Shown here one piece after another: positions 34,086-47,331 of a stretch of DNA of 64,000 nt. Location: NCBI GenBank assembly GCA_945910005.1, contig OX246744.1, positions 38,571,700-38,635,699 on the forward strand, given 5' to 3'. The position numbers and the translations under genes are program-made. Origin of the DNA: Isoperla grammatica (Eukaryota > Arthropoda > Insecta > Plecoptera > Perlodidae). Position 1 is the stretch's first letter; each line of letters opens with the position of its first letter. Below the pieces are notes generated by a model. That model was not told the DNA's origin and made no database searches. It was given only the letters and a program-made list of their open reading frames with translations.

Positions 34086-35020
34086 AAAAAGAAGATTGCG
34101 TGGTGATAGGCCTTTAATTTTGTAATTTTGCATGAAGTACCAATTAACAATCAATTTCACAAACTACCATTAATTATACAAATTTACCATTAATTTTACA
34201 GAATAATGCGCATATTAGAAAAAATCAGTTGTAATCTTGAGCTCAAAATCATAAAAACCTAGTTCATTTTAAGAGAATTTACAATTTGGCAAGGTCTCGA
34301 ATGAAGATATAGGCCTAGTTGCTTATTTCGCCGCTAGTTCGCCGTTCCAACAATAATATCGCGAACGTGATTTTAAAATTGGTCCAATTCAAAAAAACAT
34401 TTCCAAACATAGTATAGTTCATTAAAATATAAACTTACATTTTAAGCACACGAATCCCAGGCAATAACCATTTCGTAATCCAGTATAATTTGAACTATTT
34501 CTGTTGCAATTCGTTCAAGGTGATAGACGGCGCATTTGCATCGATATGGTTTCCTTTGCATACACCCTTTGCTAGTAATAGCTCGGCAGTTTAGGTTTGT
34601 TCCAGAACTACAGGATACACGTATTTGAAAGATGAGGGTTGGTACTAAGAGCGTTGCAAAAAACTAATCGGTTTCCACACAAAAAACGAAGAAATTATCA
34701 CGAAACGTTATGAGTAGCCCATCACCACAACACAAATGGTCTACATTAAATTCACTGTATAATAGTAAGTCTATACTGAATCAAACAGTTGATTGGTGCC
34801 AACACATGACTTTGGGCTTCGGGTTCCATTCCCGCCACCGGCAATAATGAGACACGACGTTCCAACACCTGTCGGCCATATTTTCATGAATACTACAAAA
34901 ATACCTTAGTAGAGCGTGTGAGCCGGAAAAAAGACATAGTGCACAAAAGATCAAATCAAATCTATTGTATCTATTTGCTATAAAAGATAACTAAATCTTT
35001 TGTATAACTAAACCCGGCAA
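34086..35020. other. No gene seen; AT-rich unique DNA
   Basis: Outside the duplication arm and before the satellite. No domain, splice pair or element termini were recognised. Confidence 0.5.
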
Positions 35021-38000
35021 TATGTCTAGCTGCTACTTGCTACAGTAACCTCAAGCTATATCCAGCAATGTCTAGCTACCTATAGCTATCTCGCGCTAGT
35101 TTAAGCTAATACTTGCTACAGTAACCTCTAGCTATATCCAGCAATGTCTAGCTACCTATAGCTATCTCAAGCAAGTTTTAGCAGATACTTGCTACAGTAA
35201 CCTCTAGCTATATCTGGCAATGTCTAGCTACCTGGCTATCTCAAGCTTGTTCACGCTGATACTTGCTACAGTAACCTCTAGCTATATCTGGCAATGTCTA
35301 GCTACCTGGCTATCTCAAGCTTGTTCTGACTGATACTTGCTACAGTAACCTCTAGCTATATCTGGCAATGTAGCTATCTGGCTATCTCAAGCTTGTTCTG
35401 GCTGATACTTGCTACAGTAACCTCTAGCTATATCTGGCAATGTCTAGCTACCTGGCTAACTCAAACTTGTTCTGACTGAACCTTGCTACAGTAACCTCAA
35501 GCTATATCTGGCAATGTCTAGCTGCCTGGCGTACTCAAGCTTGTTCTAGCTGATAATTGCTACAGTAACCTCTAGCTATATCTAGCAATGTCTAGCCACC
35601 CGGCTTACTCAAGCTTGTTCTGGCTGCTACTTGCTTCAGTAACCTCTAGCTATATCTGGCAATGTCTAGCTACCTGGCTTACTCAAGCTTGTTCTGGCTT
35701 ATACTTGCTACAGTAATCTCTAGCTATATCTGGCAATGTCTAGCTACCTGGCTAACTCAAGCTTGTTCTGGCTGATACTTGTTTCAGTAACCTCTAGCTA
35801 TATCTGGCAATGTCTAGCTACCTGGCTTACTCAAGCTTGTTCTGGCTTATACTTGCTACAGTAATCTTTAGCTATATCTAGCAATGTCTATAGCCACCTG
35901 GCTCAGTCAAGCTTGTTCTGGCTGATACTTGCTACAGTAACCTCTAGCTATATCCGGCAATGTCTAGCTACCTGGCTAACTCAAGCTTGTTCTGGCTTAT
36001 ACTTGATACAGTAACCTCTAGCTATATCTGGCAATGTCTAGCTACCTGGCTTACTCAAGCTTGTTCTGGCTGATACATGCTACAGTAACCTCTAGCTATA
36101 TCTGGCAATGTCTAGCTACCAGGCTAACCCAAGCTCGTTCTGGCTAATACTTGCTACAGTAACCTCTACCTATATCTGGCAATGTCTAGCTACCTCGCTA
36201 TCTCATGCTTGTTTTAGCCGATACTTGCTACTGTAACCTCTAGCTATATCTGGCAATGTCTAGCAACCTCGCTATCTCATGCTTGTTCTAGCTGATACTT
36301 GCTACTGTAACCTCTAGCTATATCTGGCAAATGTCTAGCAACCTCGCTATCTCATGCTTGTTCTAGCTGATACTTGCTACAGTAACCTCTAGCTATAACT
36401 AGCAATGTCTAGCTACCTGGCTTACTCAAGCTTGTTCTGGCTGATACTTGCTACAGTAACCTCTAGCTATAACTGGCAATGTCTAGCTAGCTGGCTTACT
36501 CAAGCTTGTTCTGGCTGATACTTGCTACAGTAACCTCTAGCTATATCTGGCAATGTCTAGCTACCTGGCTTACTCAATCTTGTTCTAGCTGTTACATGCT
36601 ACAGTAACCTCTAGCTATATCTGGCAATGTCTAGCTACCAGGCTAACCCAAGCTCGTTCTGGCTAATACTTGCTACAGTAACCTCTACCTATATCTGGCA
36701 ATGTCTAGCTACCTCGCTATCTCATGCTTGTTTTAGCCGATACTTGCTACTGTAATCTCTAGCTATATCTGGCAATGTCTAGCAACCTCGCTATCTCATG
36801 CTTGTTCTAGCTGATACTTGCTACAGTAACCTCTAGCTATAACTAGCAATGTCTAGCTACCTGGCTTACTCAAGCTTGTTCTGGCTGATACTTGCTACAG
36901 TAACCTCTAGCTATAACTGGCAATGTCTAGCTACCTGGCTGACTCAAGCTTGTTCTGGCTGATACTTGCTACAGTAACCTCTAGCTATATCTGGCAGTGT
37001 CTAGCTACCCGGCTAACTCAAGCTTGTTCTGGCTGATACTTGCTACAGTAACCTCTAGCTATATCAGGCAATGTCTAGGTACCTGGCTATCTCAAGCTTG
37101 TTCTGGCTGATACTTGCTACAGTATCCTCTAGCTATATCTGGCAATGTCTAGCTACCTGGCTTACTCAAGCTTGTTCTGGCTGATACTTGCTACAGTAAC
37201 CTCTAGCTATATCTGGCTATGTCTATCTACCTGCCTAACCCAAGCTTGTTCTGGCTGATACTTGCTACAGTAACCTCTAGCTATATCTGGCAGTGTCTAT
37301 AGCCACCTGGCTCAGTCAAGCTTGTTCTGGCTGATACTTGCTACAGTAACCTCTAGCTATATCCGGCAATGTCTAGCTACCTGGCTAACTCAAACTTGTT
37401 CTGGCTTATACTTGCTACAGTAACCTCTAGCTATATCTGGCAATGTCTAGCTACCTGGCTTACTCAAGCTTGTTCTGGCTGATACATGCTACAGTAACCT
37501 CTAGATATATCTGGCAATGTCTAGCTACCAGGCTAACCCAAGCTCGTTCTGGCTAATACTTGCTACAGTAACCTCTACCTATATCTGGCAATGTCTAGCT
37601 ACCTCGCTATCTCATGCTTGTTTTAGCCGATACTTGCTACTGTAACCTCTAGCTATATCTGGCAATGTCTAGCAACCTCGCTATCTCATGCTTGTTCTAG
37701 CTGATACTTGCTACAGTAACCTCTAGCTATAACTAGCAATGTCTAGCTACCTGGCTTACTCAAGCTTGTTCTGGCTGATACTTGCTACAGTAACCTCTAG
37801 CTATAACTGGCAATGTCTAGCTACCTGGCTTACTCAAGCTTGTTCTGGCTGATACTTGCTACAGTAACCTCTAGCTATATCTGGCAGTGTCTAGCTACCC
37901 GGCTAACTCAAGCTTGTTCTGGCTGATACTTGCTACAGTAACCTCTAGCTATATCTGGCAATGTCTAGCTACCTGGCTATCTCAAGCTTGTTCTGGCTAA

Positions 38001-40080
38001 TACTTGCTACAGTAACCTCTAGCTATATCTGGCAATGTCTAGCTACCTGGCTTACTCAAGCTTGTTCTGGCTGATACTTGCTACAGTAACCTCTAGCTAT
38101 ATCTGGCTATGTCTATCTACCTGCCTAACCCAAGCTTGTTCTGGCTGATACTTGCTACAGTAACCTCTAGCTATATCTGGCAATGTCTAGCTACCTGGCT
38201 ATTTCAAGCTTTTTCTGGCTGATACTTGCTACAGTAACCTCTAGCTATATCTGGCAATGTCTAGCTACCTGGCTAACTCAAGCTTGTTCTGGCTTATACT
38301 TGCTACAGTAACCGCTAGCTATATCTGGCAATGTCTAGCTTCCTGGCTTACTCAAGCTTGTTCTGGCTGATACATGCTACAGTAACCTCTAGCTATATCT
38401 GGCAATGTCTAGCTACCAGGCTAACCCAAGCTCGTTCTGGCTAATACTTGCTACAGTAACCTCTACCTATATCTGGCAATGTCTAGCTACCTCGCTATCT
38501 CATGCTTGTTTTAGCCGATACTTGCTACTGTAACCTCTAGCTATATCTGGCAATGTCTAGCAACCTCGCTATCTCATGCTTGTTCTAGCTGATACTTGCT
38601 ACAGTAACCTCTAGCTATAACTAGCAATGTCTAGCTACCTGGCTTACTCAAGCTTTTTCTGGCTGATACTTGCTACAGTAACCTCTAGCTATATCTGGCA
38701 ATGTCTAGCTACCTGGCTAACTCAAGCTTGTTCTGGCTTATACTTGCTACAGTAACCTCTAGCTATATCTGGCAATGTCTAGCTTCCTGGCTTACTCAAG
38801 CTTGTTCTGGCTGATACATGCTACAGTAACCTCTAGCTATATCTGGCAATGTCTAGCTACCAGGCTAACCCAAGCTCGTTCTGGCTAATACTTGCTACAG
38901 TAACCTCTACCTATATCTGGCAATGTCTAGCTACCTCGCTATCTCATGCTTGTTTTAGCCGATACTTGCTACTGTAACCTCTAGCTATATCTGGCAATGT
39001 CTAGCAACCTCGCTATCTCATGCTTGTTCTAGCTGATACTTGCTACAGTAACCTCTAGCTATAACTAGCAATGTCTAGCTACCTGGCTATCTCAAGCTTG
39101 TTCTGGCTAATACTTGCTACAGTAACCTCTAGCTTTATCTGGCAATGTCTAGGTACCTGGCTATCTCAAGCTTGTTCTGGCTGATACTTGCTACAGTAAC
39201 CTCTAGCTATATCTGGCAATGTTTAGCTACCTGGCTAACCCAAGCTTGTTCTGGCTGATACTTTCTACAGTAACCTCTAGCTATATCTGGCCATGTCTAG
39301 CTACCTGGCTATCTCAAGCTTGTTCTAGCTGATACTTGCTACAGTAACCTCTAGCTATATCTGGCAATGTCTAGGTACCCGGCTAACTCAAGCTTGTTCT
39401 GGCTGATACTTGCTACAGTAACCTCTAGCTATATTTGGCAATGTCTAGCTACCTGGCTATCTTAAGCTTGTTCTGGCTGATACTTGCTACAGTAACCTCT
39501 AGCTATATCTGGCAATGTCTAGCTACCTGGCTATCGCAAGCTTGTTCTGGCTGGTACTTGCTACAGTAACCTCTAGCTTTATCTGGCAATGTCTAGCTAC
39601 CTGGCTATCTCAAGCTTGTTCTGGCTGATACTTGCTACAGTAACGTCTAGCTATATCTGGCAATGTCTAGCTACCTGGCTATCTCAAGCTTGTTCTGGCT
39701 GATACTTGCTACAGTAACCTCTAACTATATCTGGCAATGTCTAGCTACCTGGCTATCTCAAGCTTGTTCTGGCTGATACTTGCTACAGTAACCTCTAGCT
39801 ATATCTGGCAATGTCTAGCTACCTGGCTTACTCAAGCTTGTTCTGGCTGATACTTGCTACAGTAACCTCTAGCTATATCTGGCAATGTCTAGCTACCTGG
39901 CTAACTCAAGCTTGTTATGGCTGCTACTTGCTACAGTAACCTCTAGCTATATCAGGCAATGTCTAGCTACCTGGCTTACTCAAGCTTGTTCTGGCTTATA
40001 CTTACTACAGCAGTCTCTAGCTACGTCAAGTAATGTCTATCGAGTTCTCGCTATGTCTAGCTATCTCTAGTGTTTTCTAG
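35021..40080. repeat. 74-bp satellite, about 68 copies, with higher-order repeats
   Basis: The unit is GATACTTGCTACAGTAACCT...AGCTTGTTCTGGCT, 74 bp. The diagnostic variant GTTTTAGCCG recurs at 36211, 36730, 37620, 38508 and 38952, spacings 519, 890, 888 and 444, about 7, 12, 12 and 6 monomers. Blocks of monomers have therefore been copied as higher-order units. Open frames inside have no meaning. Confidence 0.97.
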
Positions 40081-40196
40081 CTTCATTTATTTCTAGCTTA
40101 CTGGCTGTCTTCAATTTTCCTAGCTTGTTCTGGCTCTTCCTAGTCAAAATCGTAGCAAGATGTTGTGAGAAGAAGCTAGAATTTTAAACAGGGACA

Positions 40197-42369
40197 GCGG
40201 ATACCGTAACTAGGCAGACAGCAAAGGCAGCTAGTTGCGACACGGAACGATTACGTAAGGCAACCAAACGCGGTTATACTTAACATGGTGGCAGCTACGG
40301 CACTTATCTATCCACAATAGACTGTTCAACCCACAGCGGATACCGTAACTAGGCAGACAGCAAAGGCAGCTAGTTGCGACACGGAACGATTACGTAAGGC
40401 AACCAAACGCGGTTATACTTAACATGGTGGCAGCTACGGCACTTATCTATCCACAATAGACTGTTCAACCCACAGCGGATACCGTAACTAGGCAGACAGC
40501 AAAGGCAGCTAGTGGCGACACGGAACGATTACGTAAGGCAACCAAACGCGGTTATACTTAACATGGTGGCAGCTACGGCACTTATCTATCCACAATAGAC
40601 TGTTCAACCCACAGCGGATACCGTAACTAGGCAGACAGCAAAGGCAGCTAGTGGCGACACGGAACGATTACGTAAGGCAACCAAACGCGGTTATACTTAG
40701 CATGGTGGCAGCTACGGCACTTATCTATCCACAATAGACTGTTCAACCCACAGCGGATACCGTAACTAGGCAGACAGCCAAGGCTGCTAGTTGCGACACG
40801 GAACGATTACGTAAGGCAACCAAACGCGGTTATACTTAACATGGTGGCAGCTACGGCACTTATCTATCCACAATAGACTGTTCAACCCACAGCGGATACC
40901 GTAACTAGGCAGACAGCCAAGGCTGCTAGTTGCGACACGGAACGATTACGTAAGGCAACCAAACGCGGTTATACTTAACATGGTGGCAGCTACGGCACTT
41001 ATCTATCCACAATAGACTGTTCAACCCACAGCGGATACCGTAACTAGGCAGACAGCAAAGGCTGCTAGTTGCGACACGGAACGATTACGTAAGGCAACCA
41101 AACGCGGTTATACTTAACATGGTGGCAGCTACGGCACTTATCTATCCACAATAGACTGTTCAACCCACAGCGGATACCGTAACTAGGCAGACAGCAAAGG
41201 CAGCTAGTTGCGACACGGAACGATTACGTAAGGCAACCAAACGCGGTTATACTTAGCATGGTGGCAGCTACGGCACTTATCTATCCACAATAGACTGTTC
41301 AACCCACAGCGGATACCGTAACTAGGCAGACAGCAAAGGCTGCTAGTGGCGACACGGAACTATTACGTAAGGCAACCAAACGCGGTTATACTTAACATGG
41401 TGGCAGCTACGGCACTTATCTATCCACAATAGACTGTTCAACCCACAGCGGATACCGTAACTAGGCAGACAGCCAAGGCTGCTAGTTCTGACACGGAACG
41501 ATTACGTAAGGCAACCAAACGCGGTTATACTTAACATGGTGGCAGCTACGGCACTTATCTATCCACAATAGACTGTTCAACCCACAGCGGATACCGTAAC
41601 TAGGCAGACAGCCAAGGCTGCTAGTTCTGACACGGAACGATTACGTAAGGCAACCAAACGCGGTTATACTTAACATGGTGGCAGCTACGGAACTTATCTA
41701 TCCACAATAGACTGTTCAACCCACAGCGGATACCGTAACTAGGCAGACAGCCAAGGCAGCTAGTGGCGACACGGAACGATTACGTAAGGCAACCAAACGC
41801 GGTTATACTTAACATGGCGGTAGCTACGGAACTTATCTATCCACAATAGACTGTTCAACCCACAGCGGATACCGTAACTAGGCAGACAGCAAAGGCAGCT
41901 AGTTGCGACACGGAACGATTACGTAAGGCAACCAAACGCGGTTATACTTAACATGGTGGCAGCTACGGCACTTATCTATCCACAATAGACTGTTCAACCC
42001 ACAGCGGATACCGTAACTAGGCAGACAGCAAAGGCAGCTAGTGGCGACACGGAACGATTACGTAAGGCAACCAAACGCGGTTATACTTAACATGGTGGCA
42101 GCTACGGAACTTATCTATCCACAATAGACTGTTCAACCCACAGGGGATACCGTAACTAGGCAGACAGCAAAGGCAGCTAGTTGCGACACGGAACGATTAC
42201 GTAAGGCAACCAAACGCGGTTATACTTAACATGGTGGTAGCTACGGGACTTATCTATCCACAATAGACTGTTCAACCCACAGCGGATACCGTAACTAGGC
42301 AGACAGCAAAGGCAGCTAGTTGCGACACGGAACGATTACGTAAGGCAACCAAACGCGGTTATACTTAAC
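40197..42369. repeat. 139-bp tandem array, about 15.6 copies
   Basis: GCGGATACCGTAACTAGGCA recurs at 40197, 40336, 40475 and onward with a 139-bp period. A single inverted monomer lies at about 1797-1936. The array forms part of outer inverted-repeat arm 2. Confidence 0.97.
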
Positions 42370-42750
42370 AAACAACTAATTAGTAATTATTCGTTCGTCT
42401 ATTGTCCACTTTCTGTCCAAGCACCGACAACTATTTTTAGCGTAATACCTTGTAAATACCTCACGCCTACGCGTCGCTCGCAATATTCTCGTTTCGATTC
42501 CGATTTATGTCAAACGGGCCCAGCAGATAGAAACATTTAGAAAATTATGGATTATTCCGACCATTTTGAAATACTTCCATAAAATTAGCCCTTTAAAAAT
42601 GTAGCCAGTCATTTTATAATTCATAAAAAATAATTTTAATATAGTACCTCTAGGTCAATTTGAAATAAATATCGGATTAGTAATAAATGTTGAATATTCG
42701 TCGCGCATGTTTACAATGTTCTCTATTATAAACTAAACACATGTTTCTTC
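42370..42750. repeat. Outer inverted-repeat arm 2, non-tandem part
   Basis: Matches the reverse complement of 601-965 with few differences, and preserves the empty target of H1 (AATTAGTAATTATTCG). The match ends near 42750. Confidence 0.85.
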
Positions 42751-43551
42751 AATCATAAACATTCGATATACTCCGTTAAATACAACGAAGGGTTGCCTGT
42801 CTATACGCAGGCGAACCAGAGTCGGAAATACCCAGACAATGACTTGAAGATCGTCTAAAAGGGGCGATCGACAATCGTCTTCCATCTCGGACAGTCCTAC
42901 CAACATGTACAATTATATAATATTATATATATATTACGTCTACTGGTCACTACTTTGGCATACAAGTTCCCTATTCAAAATCTATTTTACTTGTGACCTA
43001 AATTGATTTCAAGTACCCAAGTTCTTGGAATTTCCACCTGTTTAAAGATCACGCGACAGAATGGTTTTCGGGTTCGTTCTTCAATTTTAAGATATGCGTA
43101 ATCTATTTTATAGTGTTGTTTTTTATTGATAATAACCGGAATAACCAGAATATTATCTCCTTGAAAGAACGCTCTTTGAAAAGTTGATTGTCAAAGGGAG
43201 AGAAACACGCCGTTCGATTGCGAAAAAATACAACACATTATTGTCTACTAAATGGATATTGAAATCGATATAAGGGATGACATCGGGTAATAAAATTCAC
43301 AAAGTCCACTAGATCGCTTGTAGCACGCGCGAAGTAAGGTCATCTAGCCTATTTCCATAATGTTAAAAATCACATGTTAATCTAATGGGAGAATCATTCA
43401 GAAAAACAAATTAATTGATCTGTCAAAACAAATTATGGACAAAAAAGGCAAAATAATACTCTGTAATGAGATTTTGTCTTTACATTCTTTATATATTTTC
43501 AAAGGAAATACTTTACGCCCAAGTTCACATTATTGGTGAGGATTATTTACA
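42751..43551. other. No gene seen
   Basis: AT-rich unique DNA; nothing was recognised. Confidence 0.5.
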
Positions 43552-43868
43552 CTAGGAAAACGCTCTGTTTGATGCGTTGATAAGCGAGCGCGTCCATATC
43601 TACGAACTTAGTGGCGAAAAGTTCTCAAAGCTAATAAACACAACAATTCACAACAATTCAAGAATGCACATTGCAAAATTTTTCTAATTACCATAGATAT
43701 TATACTTCCCGACATTATTGAATGCAGTGCAATGTGCGTTGATAAGAATTTTCGTTGTCATGTTTTCGCTGCGGTCCGCCACCGTTACTAACAGTTATTG
43801 ACAGCAATTCAATGTAATGTCTGCCTCTAATACGTATCCGATCGCGTTTAAAATAGTATATTCGTGAG
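43552..43868 (-). mobile_element. Helitron-like element H8, 3' part only
   Basis: CTAGGAAAACGCTCTGTTTG with the subterminal hairpin, matching the CTAG end of the family for about 315 bp and then lost at TATATTCGTGA. Confidence 0.7.
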
Positions 43869-44369
43869 TTCTGAAAGAACCTCATAAAATGAATTTATCT
43901 ATTTATTTATTTATTTAATGTCTATCCTATTCAGTTATAAAAACTGATTTACAAAGGAGGACCTTAAATAAAACTAAGCTATGCAAACACTTAATAATGG
44001 GATGTCAATTTGAATCAATATTCCATGCGCTTTAATTCTCTGTTTTGAAATTACCGCGAGGGAGCGATGGCCACGTTTACGTACTGGCTGAGCGACCGAT
44101 GCTGGTTGGCAAGTAGTATCTCTGTTATCCGCTAGATGTCATCGCTATCAGCGAGCTTAACCCCATCTAGCGGAGGACGGAGGAGGCGTACCAGCAGGAA
44201 ATTCTCGATATGTAATATTCGTTTCGTTTCGTCACTTCCGAAAGCTCTTGCGTTTCCTGGCTTCTGCTCGATGTTTTTGCTTATTAATTAATTGCTAATT
44301 TAATTGTTTGTTTGGATCAACGTTAACTGGGCTGTAAGTTTCTTTCGGAATCGGCCAATAGGCCTAATA
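43869..44369. other. No gene confirmed
   Basis: Contains an ATTT simple repeat (43895-43920), a CCGCTAGATG...CATCTAGCGG palindrome (44132-44177) and an isolated donor-like GGGCT|GTAAGT at about 44330. A non-coding first exon is possible but unsupported. Confidence 0.35.
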
Positions 44370-45420
44370 ACACCTTAAAACTATTGCCATCTAGGCCTAG
44401 GTTAATTACGCTCAATTGTCTTTGTCAGTCGTGGTTCCACTGGTGTAGGCCTAGGCCTAGGTCTAGGCCTAGCCAAAGCTTTGGCCTAGCCTAGGAGCCA
44501 AGCTGAACGTGGCCTAAGGCTCAGTCAGCCTAACAAGGAAAAAAGGTAAGGGCTAGCATAACGGCGCTGCCTGGGACTCTTGTAACCTTGCCCTAGGCCT
44601 AGGCTAGGCTAGCAACATGATGGACGTTCAAAAGCTTAGGGCTAGGCGTACCTACCCTAGGCCTAGGCCTAGTTAGGCATGGACTCGAATCATCGAAGGC
44701 TAGGCCCAGGCCTAGGTCTACTAGGGTCTAGCCTACTAAGCTAGCCATAGGCCTAGCGTTGTTTGACGTACAAAGACGTAGGGCTAGGCCTAGCCTTTGC
44801 CTAGCTTTTGCTAGCCTTGCCACAAACTAGGAAGGGCTAGGCCTAGGCCTACTAGCCTAGCCATAAGATTAATTGACGTACAAAGATGTAGGGCTAGGCC
44901 TAGCCTTTACCTAGCTCTTGCCAGCCTTGCCACAAACTTGGAAGGCCTAGAGCTACTAGGGTCTGGCCTACTAGCCTAGCCATAGGATTGATTGACGTTC
45001 AAAGACGTAGGGCTAGGCCTAGCCTTTGCCTAGCTCTTGCTAGCCTTGCTACATACTTGAAAGGGCTAGGCCTACTAGGGTCTGGCCTACTAGCCTAGCC
45101 ATAGGATTGATTGACGTTCAAAGACGTAGGGCTAGGCCTAGGCCTAGCCTTTGCCTAGCTCTTGCTAGCCTTGCTACATACTTGAAAGGGCTAGGCCTAC
45201 TAGGGTCTGGCCTATCCTACTAGCCTAGCTATATGGGATTGATAAACGTTGAAAGACGTAGGGCTAGGCCTAGCCTTTGCGTAGCTGTTACTAGCCTTGC
45301 TACATACTTGAAAGGGCTAGGCCTACTAGGGTCTGGCCTACTAGTCTTGTCACAGACACGGAAGTGCACAGGGCTAGGCATAGCTTACTAGCCTAGCCAT
45401 ACACTACGTTTATCTAGCGG
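44370..45420. repeat. AGGCCTA-rich block with about 118-bp imperfect repeats
   Basis: Dozens of TAGGCCTA/CCTAGG palindromes. From about 44770 larger units recur with AAAGACGTAGGGCTAGGCCT at about 44770, 45002, 45120 and 45253 and a variant at 44882. Confidence 0.85.
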
Positions 45421-46429
45421 ACTGGGTTCGGACTGACTTCAGTACGCAGTGAGTTCGGAACCCGCTTAGAAAGCATACTTCACTCCGGACTCCTATTAAG
45501 CCCTATCCCTTGTTCTATTAAACCGGACTAGATCGGCTTCTTAACAGAACTAAAATAAGCTTGAGCTGAGGTGTTTATCAGTCGAACTTGATACGCACTA
45601 ACTCGGCTCGCACCGCCAAGTGCGAGCCCAGTCCGCTTCATAAACGTAGTGATGGACTTAAAGTAAAGTACAATGAAGACGAATGCTAGGCCTTGATAGG
45701 GCCTAGCCCACGGTCTGACAATATTCTTCTTTGCCCAGATCTGGCACTCCGGCACACTCGTTTCCGTCTGCCCCGTGCTTGACGTCAGCCTCATACATGA
45801 TCGCTGTAGGGCTGGCGCTTCGTGCGTGTTGAAATGCTAGGCTAGTCCCCTGGTTCTACATTTATTGGCCAGGTTTACATTGCATTTGAATTTTGTGTTT
45901 AGACAATTAGAAACGATGCATGATATTAGTAGATAGACAGCACCATTCGACAGTAGTAAATGTGGTCTAAATATTTGCTGTGTTTTGGTAACATAGCAGT
46001 GATTTGTTTACACACACAATACAAATCTGTGTGATTTACATATATTATGAATGAATGTTATAATAACTCTACAACGATATTAAACAAGTCATATGCATTA
46101 TCTAAATGATTAGGCCTACTTACCAGTAATATAACCTTGTTCGTAATTGTCAGCCAGCGTTCGCCAGCTTTGTGTGCATGTAATTTGTGACGTAATATTG
46201 TCAGTTGTCACATTTGTATTTTATGTGGCCGTCATACTGGGTGGTTTGACACATTTAGTTTATTATCCACCCATTCAGGTAGGCTACAAGAAGTTACTTT
46301 CAGTGGGGGACCTAATTTCATTTATGTGCTTTGTTGCAATGCACGTATACTACTAGCTATGTATGGGCCACTGCACTCAGTCCCCCAGCTACAATAACCA
46401 CTGTGTTAAATATAACTTAACATTAAAAT
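45421..46429. other. No gene confirmed
   Basis: A short hydrophobic frame at 46147-46356 begins with TTG and lacks other support. Otherwise nothing was recognised. Confidence 0.4.
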
Positions 46430-47323
46430 TAGGGTTGCCGTTGATAATCGAAATATCGATCGATAATCGATTCAAGTCATATGATATGATAATTGATTCA
46501 AGTATTATGATATAATATGATTTGATAATCGATTTGAATAATATCATCGATGTTTAAAACTGCCGCGCTGCTGTTAAAATCGTGATTGGGCGGTTCGTAG
46601 CGGTGCGCGGAGCTGACGATAGAATGCGCGCTCACTAGGTCGGTAAAATAGTACTACTTTACTGACGGGGAGAGCGCCCTCCCCTCTAGGGGTAGTAGGT
46701 AGGGTAGTAGGTAGTAGGTAGGTGTAACCCCTCTAGGGGTTACAAGCAACTATTCCATCCACGCATGCGCAACGCATTCCACGGCAGTGACAGTGAAACG
46801 TGAGTCGTGAGCCAGTTTGTCACGCACACGCCGTGAGTCTCGTCTCGAAAAAGTTATAAGCCGAACTGTATTGTTGATGTCATTGTTTTGCGTGTTGGGG
46901 AGGGTCCCCCACCCCCCCCAACACGCGCCCCCCATAGAGCGATAGCTGTCCTATATAATGGCAGCTGAGATAGCGCTATCTCTCTCGCCCCCTTACGGAA
47001 TGTGTTTATACCTGACTCAACCCTCGCAAGGCACGTCCGCGTACAATCAGAACGTGAAAAAAGTGGCACCCCAATGACCAACCAAGCAATTGCATTACCT
47101 TATAATAAAAAGTGCATGGAATAATAGACCATGATTTTGACACATTCCTATGCTTAAACACTCCTTTTTATTGGTTTTTGGAATTGTTTTCCGTTTGATT
47201 TGATTATTTTGGCATTTGATTTGATAATCGATTTAAGTCTACAATATCGATATATTTTGATATGATTATCGATTCCGCTCCGTCGATTATCGATGCCGAT
47301 TTTCACATCGAACGCCAACCCTA
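46430..47323. mobile_element. hAT-like non-autonomous element, 894 bp
   Basis: The ends TAGGGTTGCCGTT and AACGCCAACCCTA are inverted repeats. A perfect 8-bp direct repeat ATTAAAAT flanks it (46422-46429 and 47324-47331). Subterminal ATCGAT/GATAAT-rich stretches mirror each other. No transposase is encoded. Confidence 0.85.
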
Positions 47324-47331
47324 ATTAAAAT

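Noticed and set aside
46147..46356. Hydrophobic 69-codon frame
   Set aside because: It starts with TTG and has no splice sites or neighbours to support it.
47240..47300. ATCGAT-rich block as a regulatory palindrome
   Set aside because: It is explained as the subterminal repeat of the 46430-47323 element.
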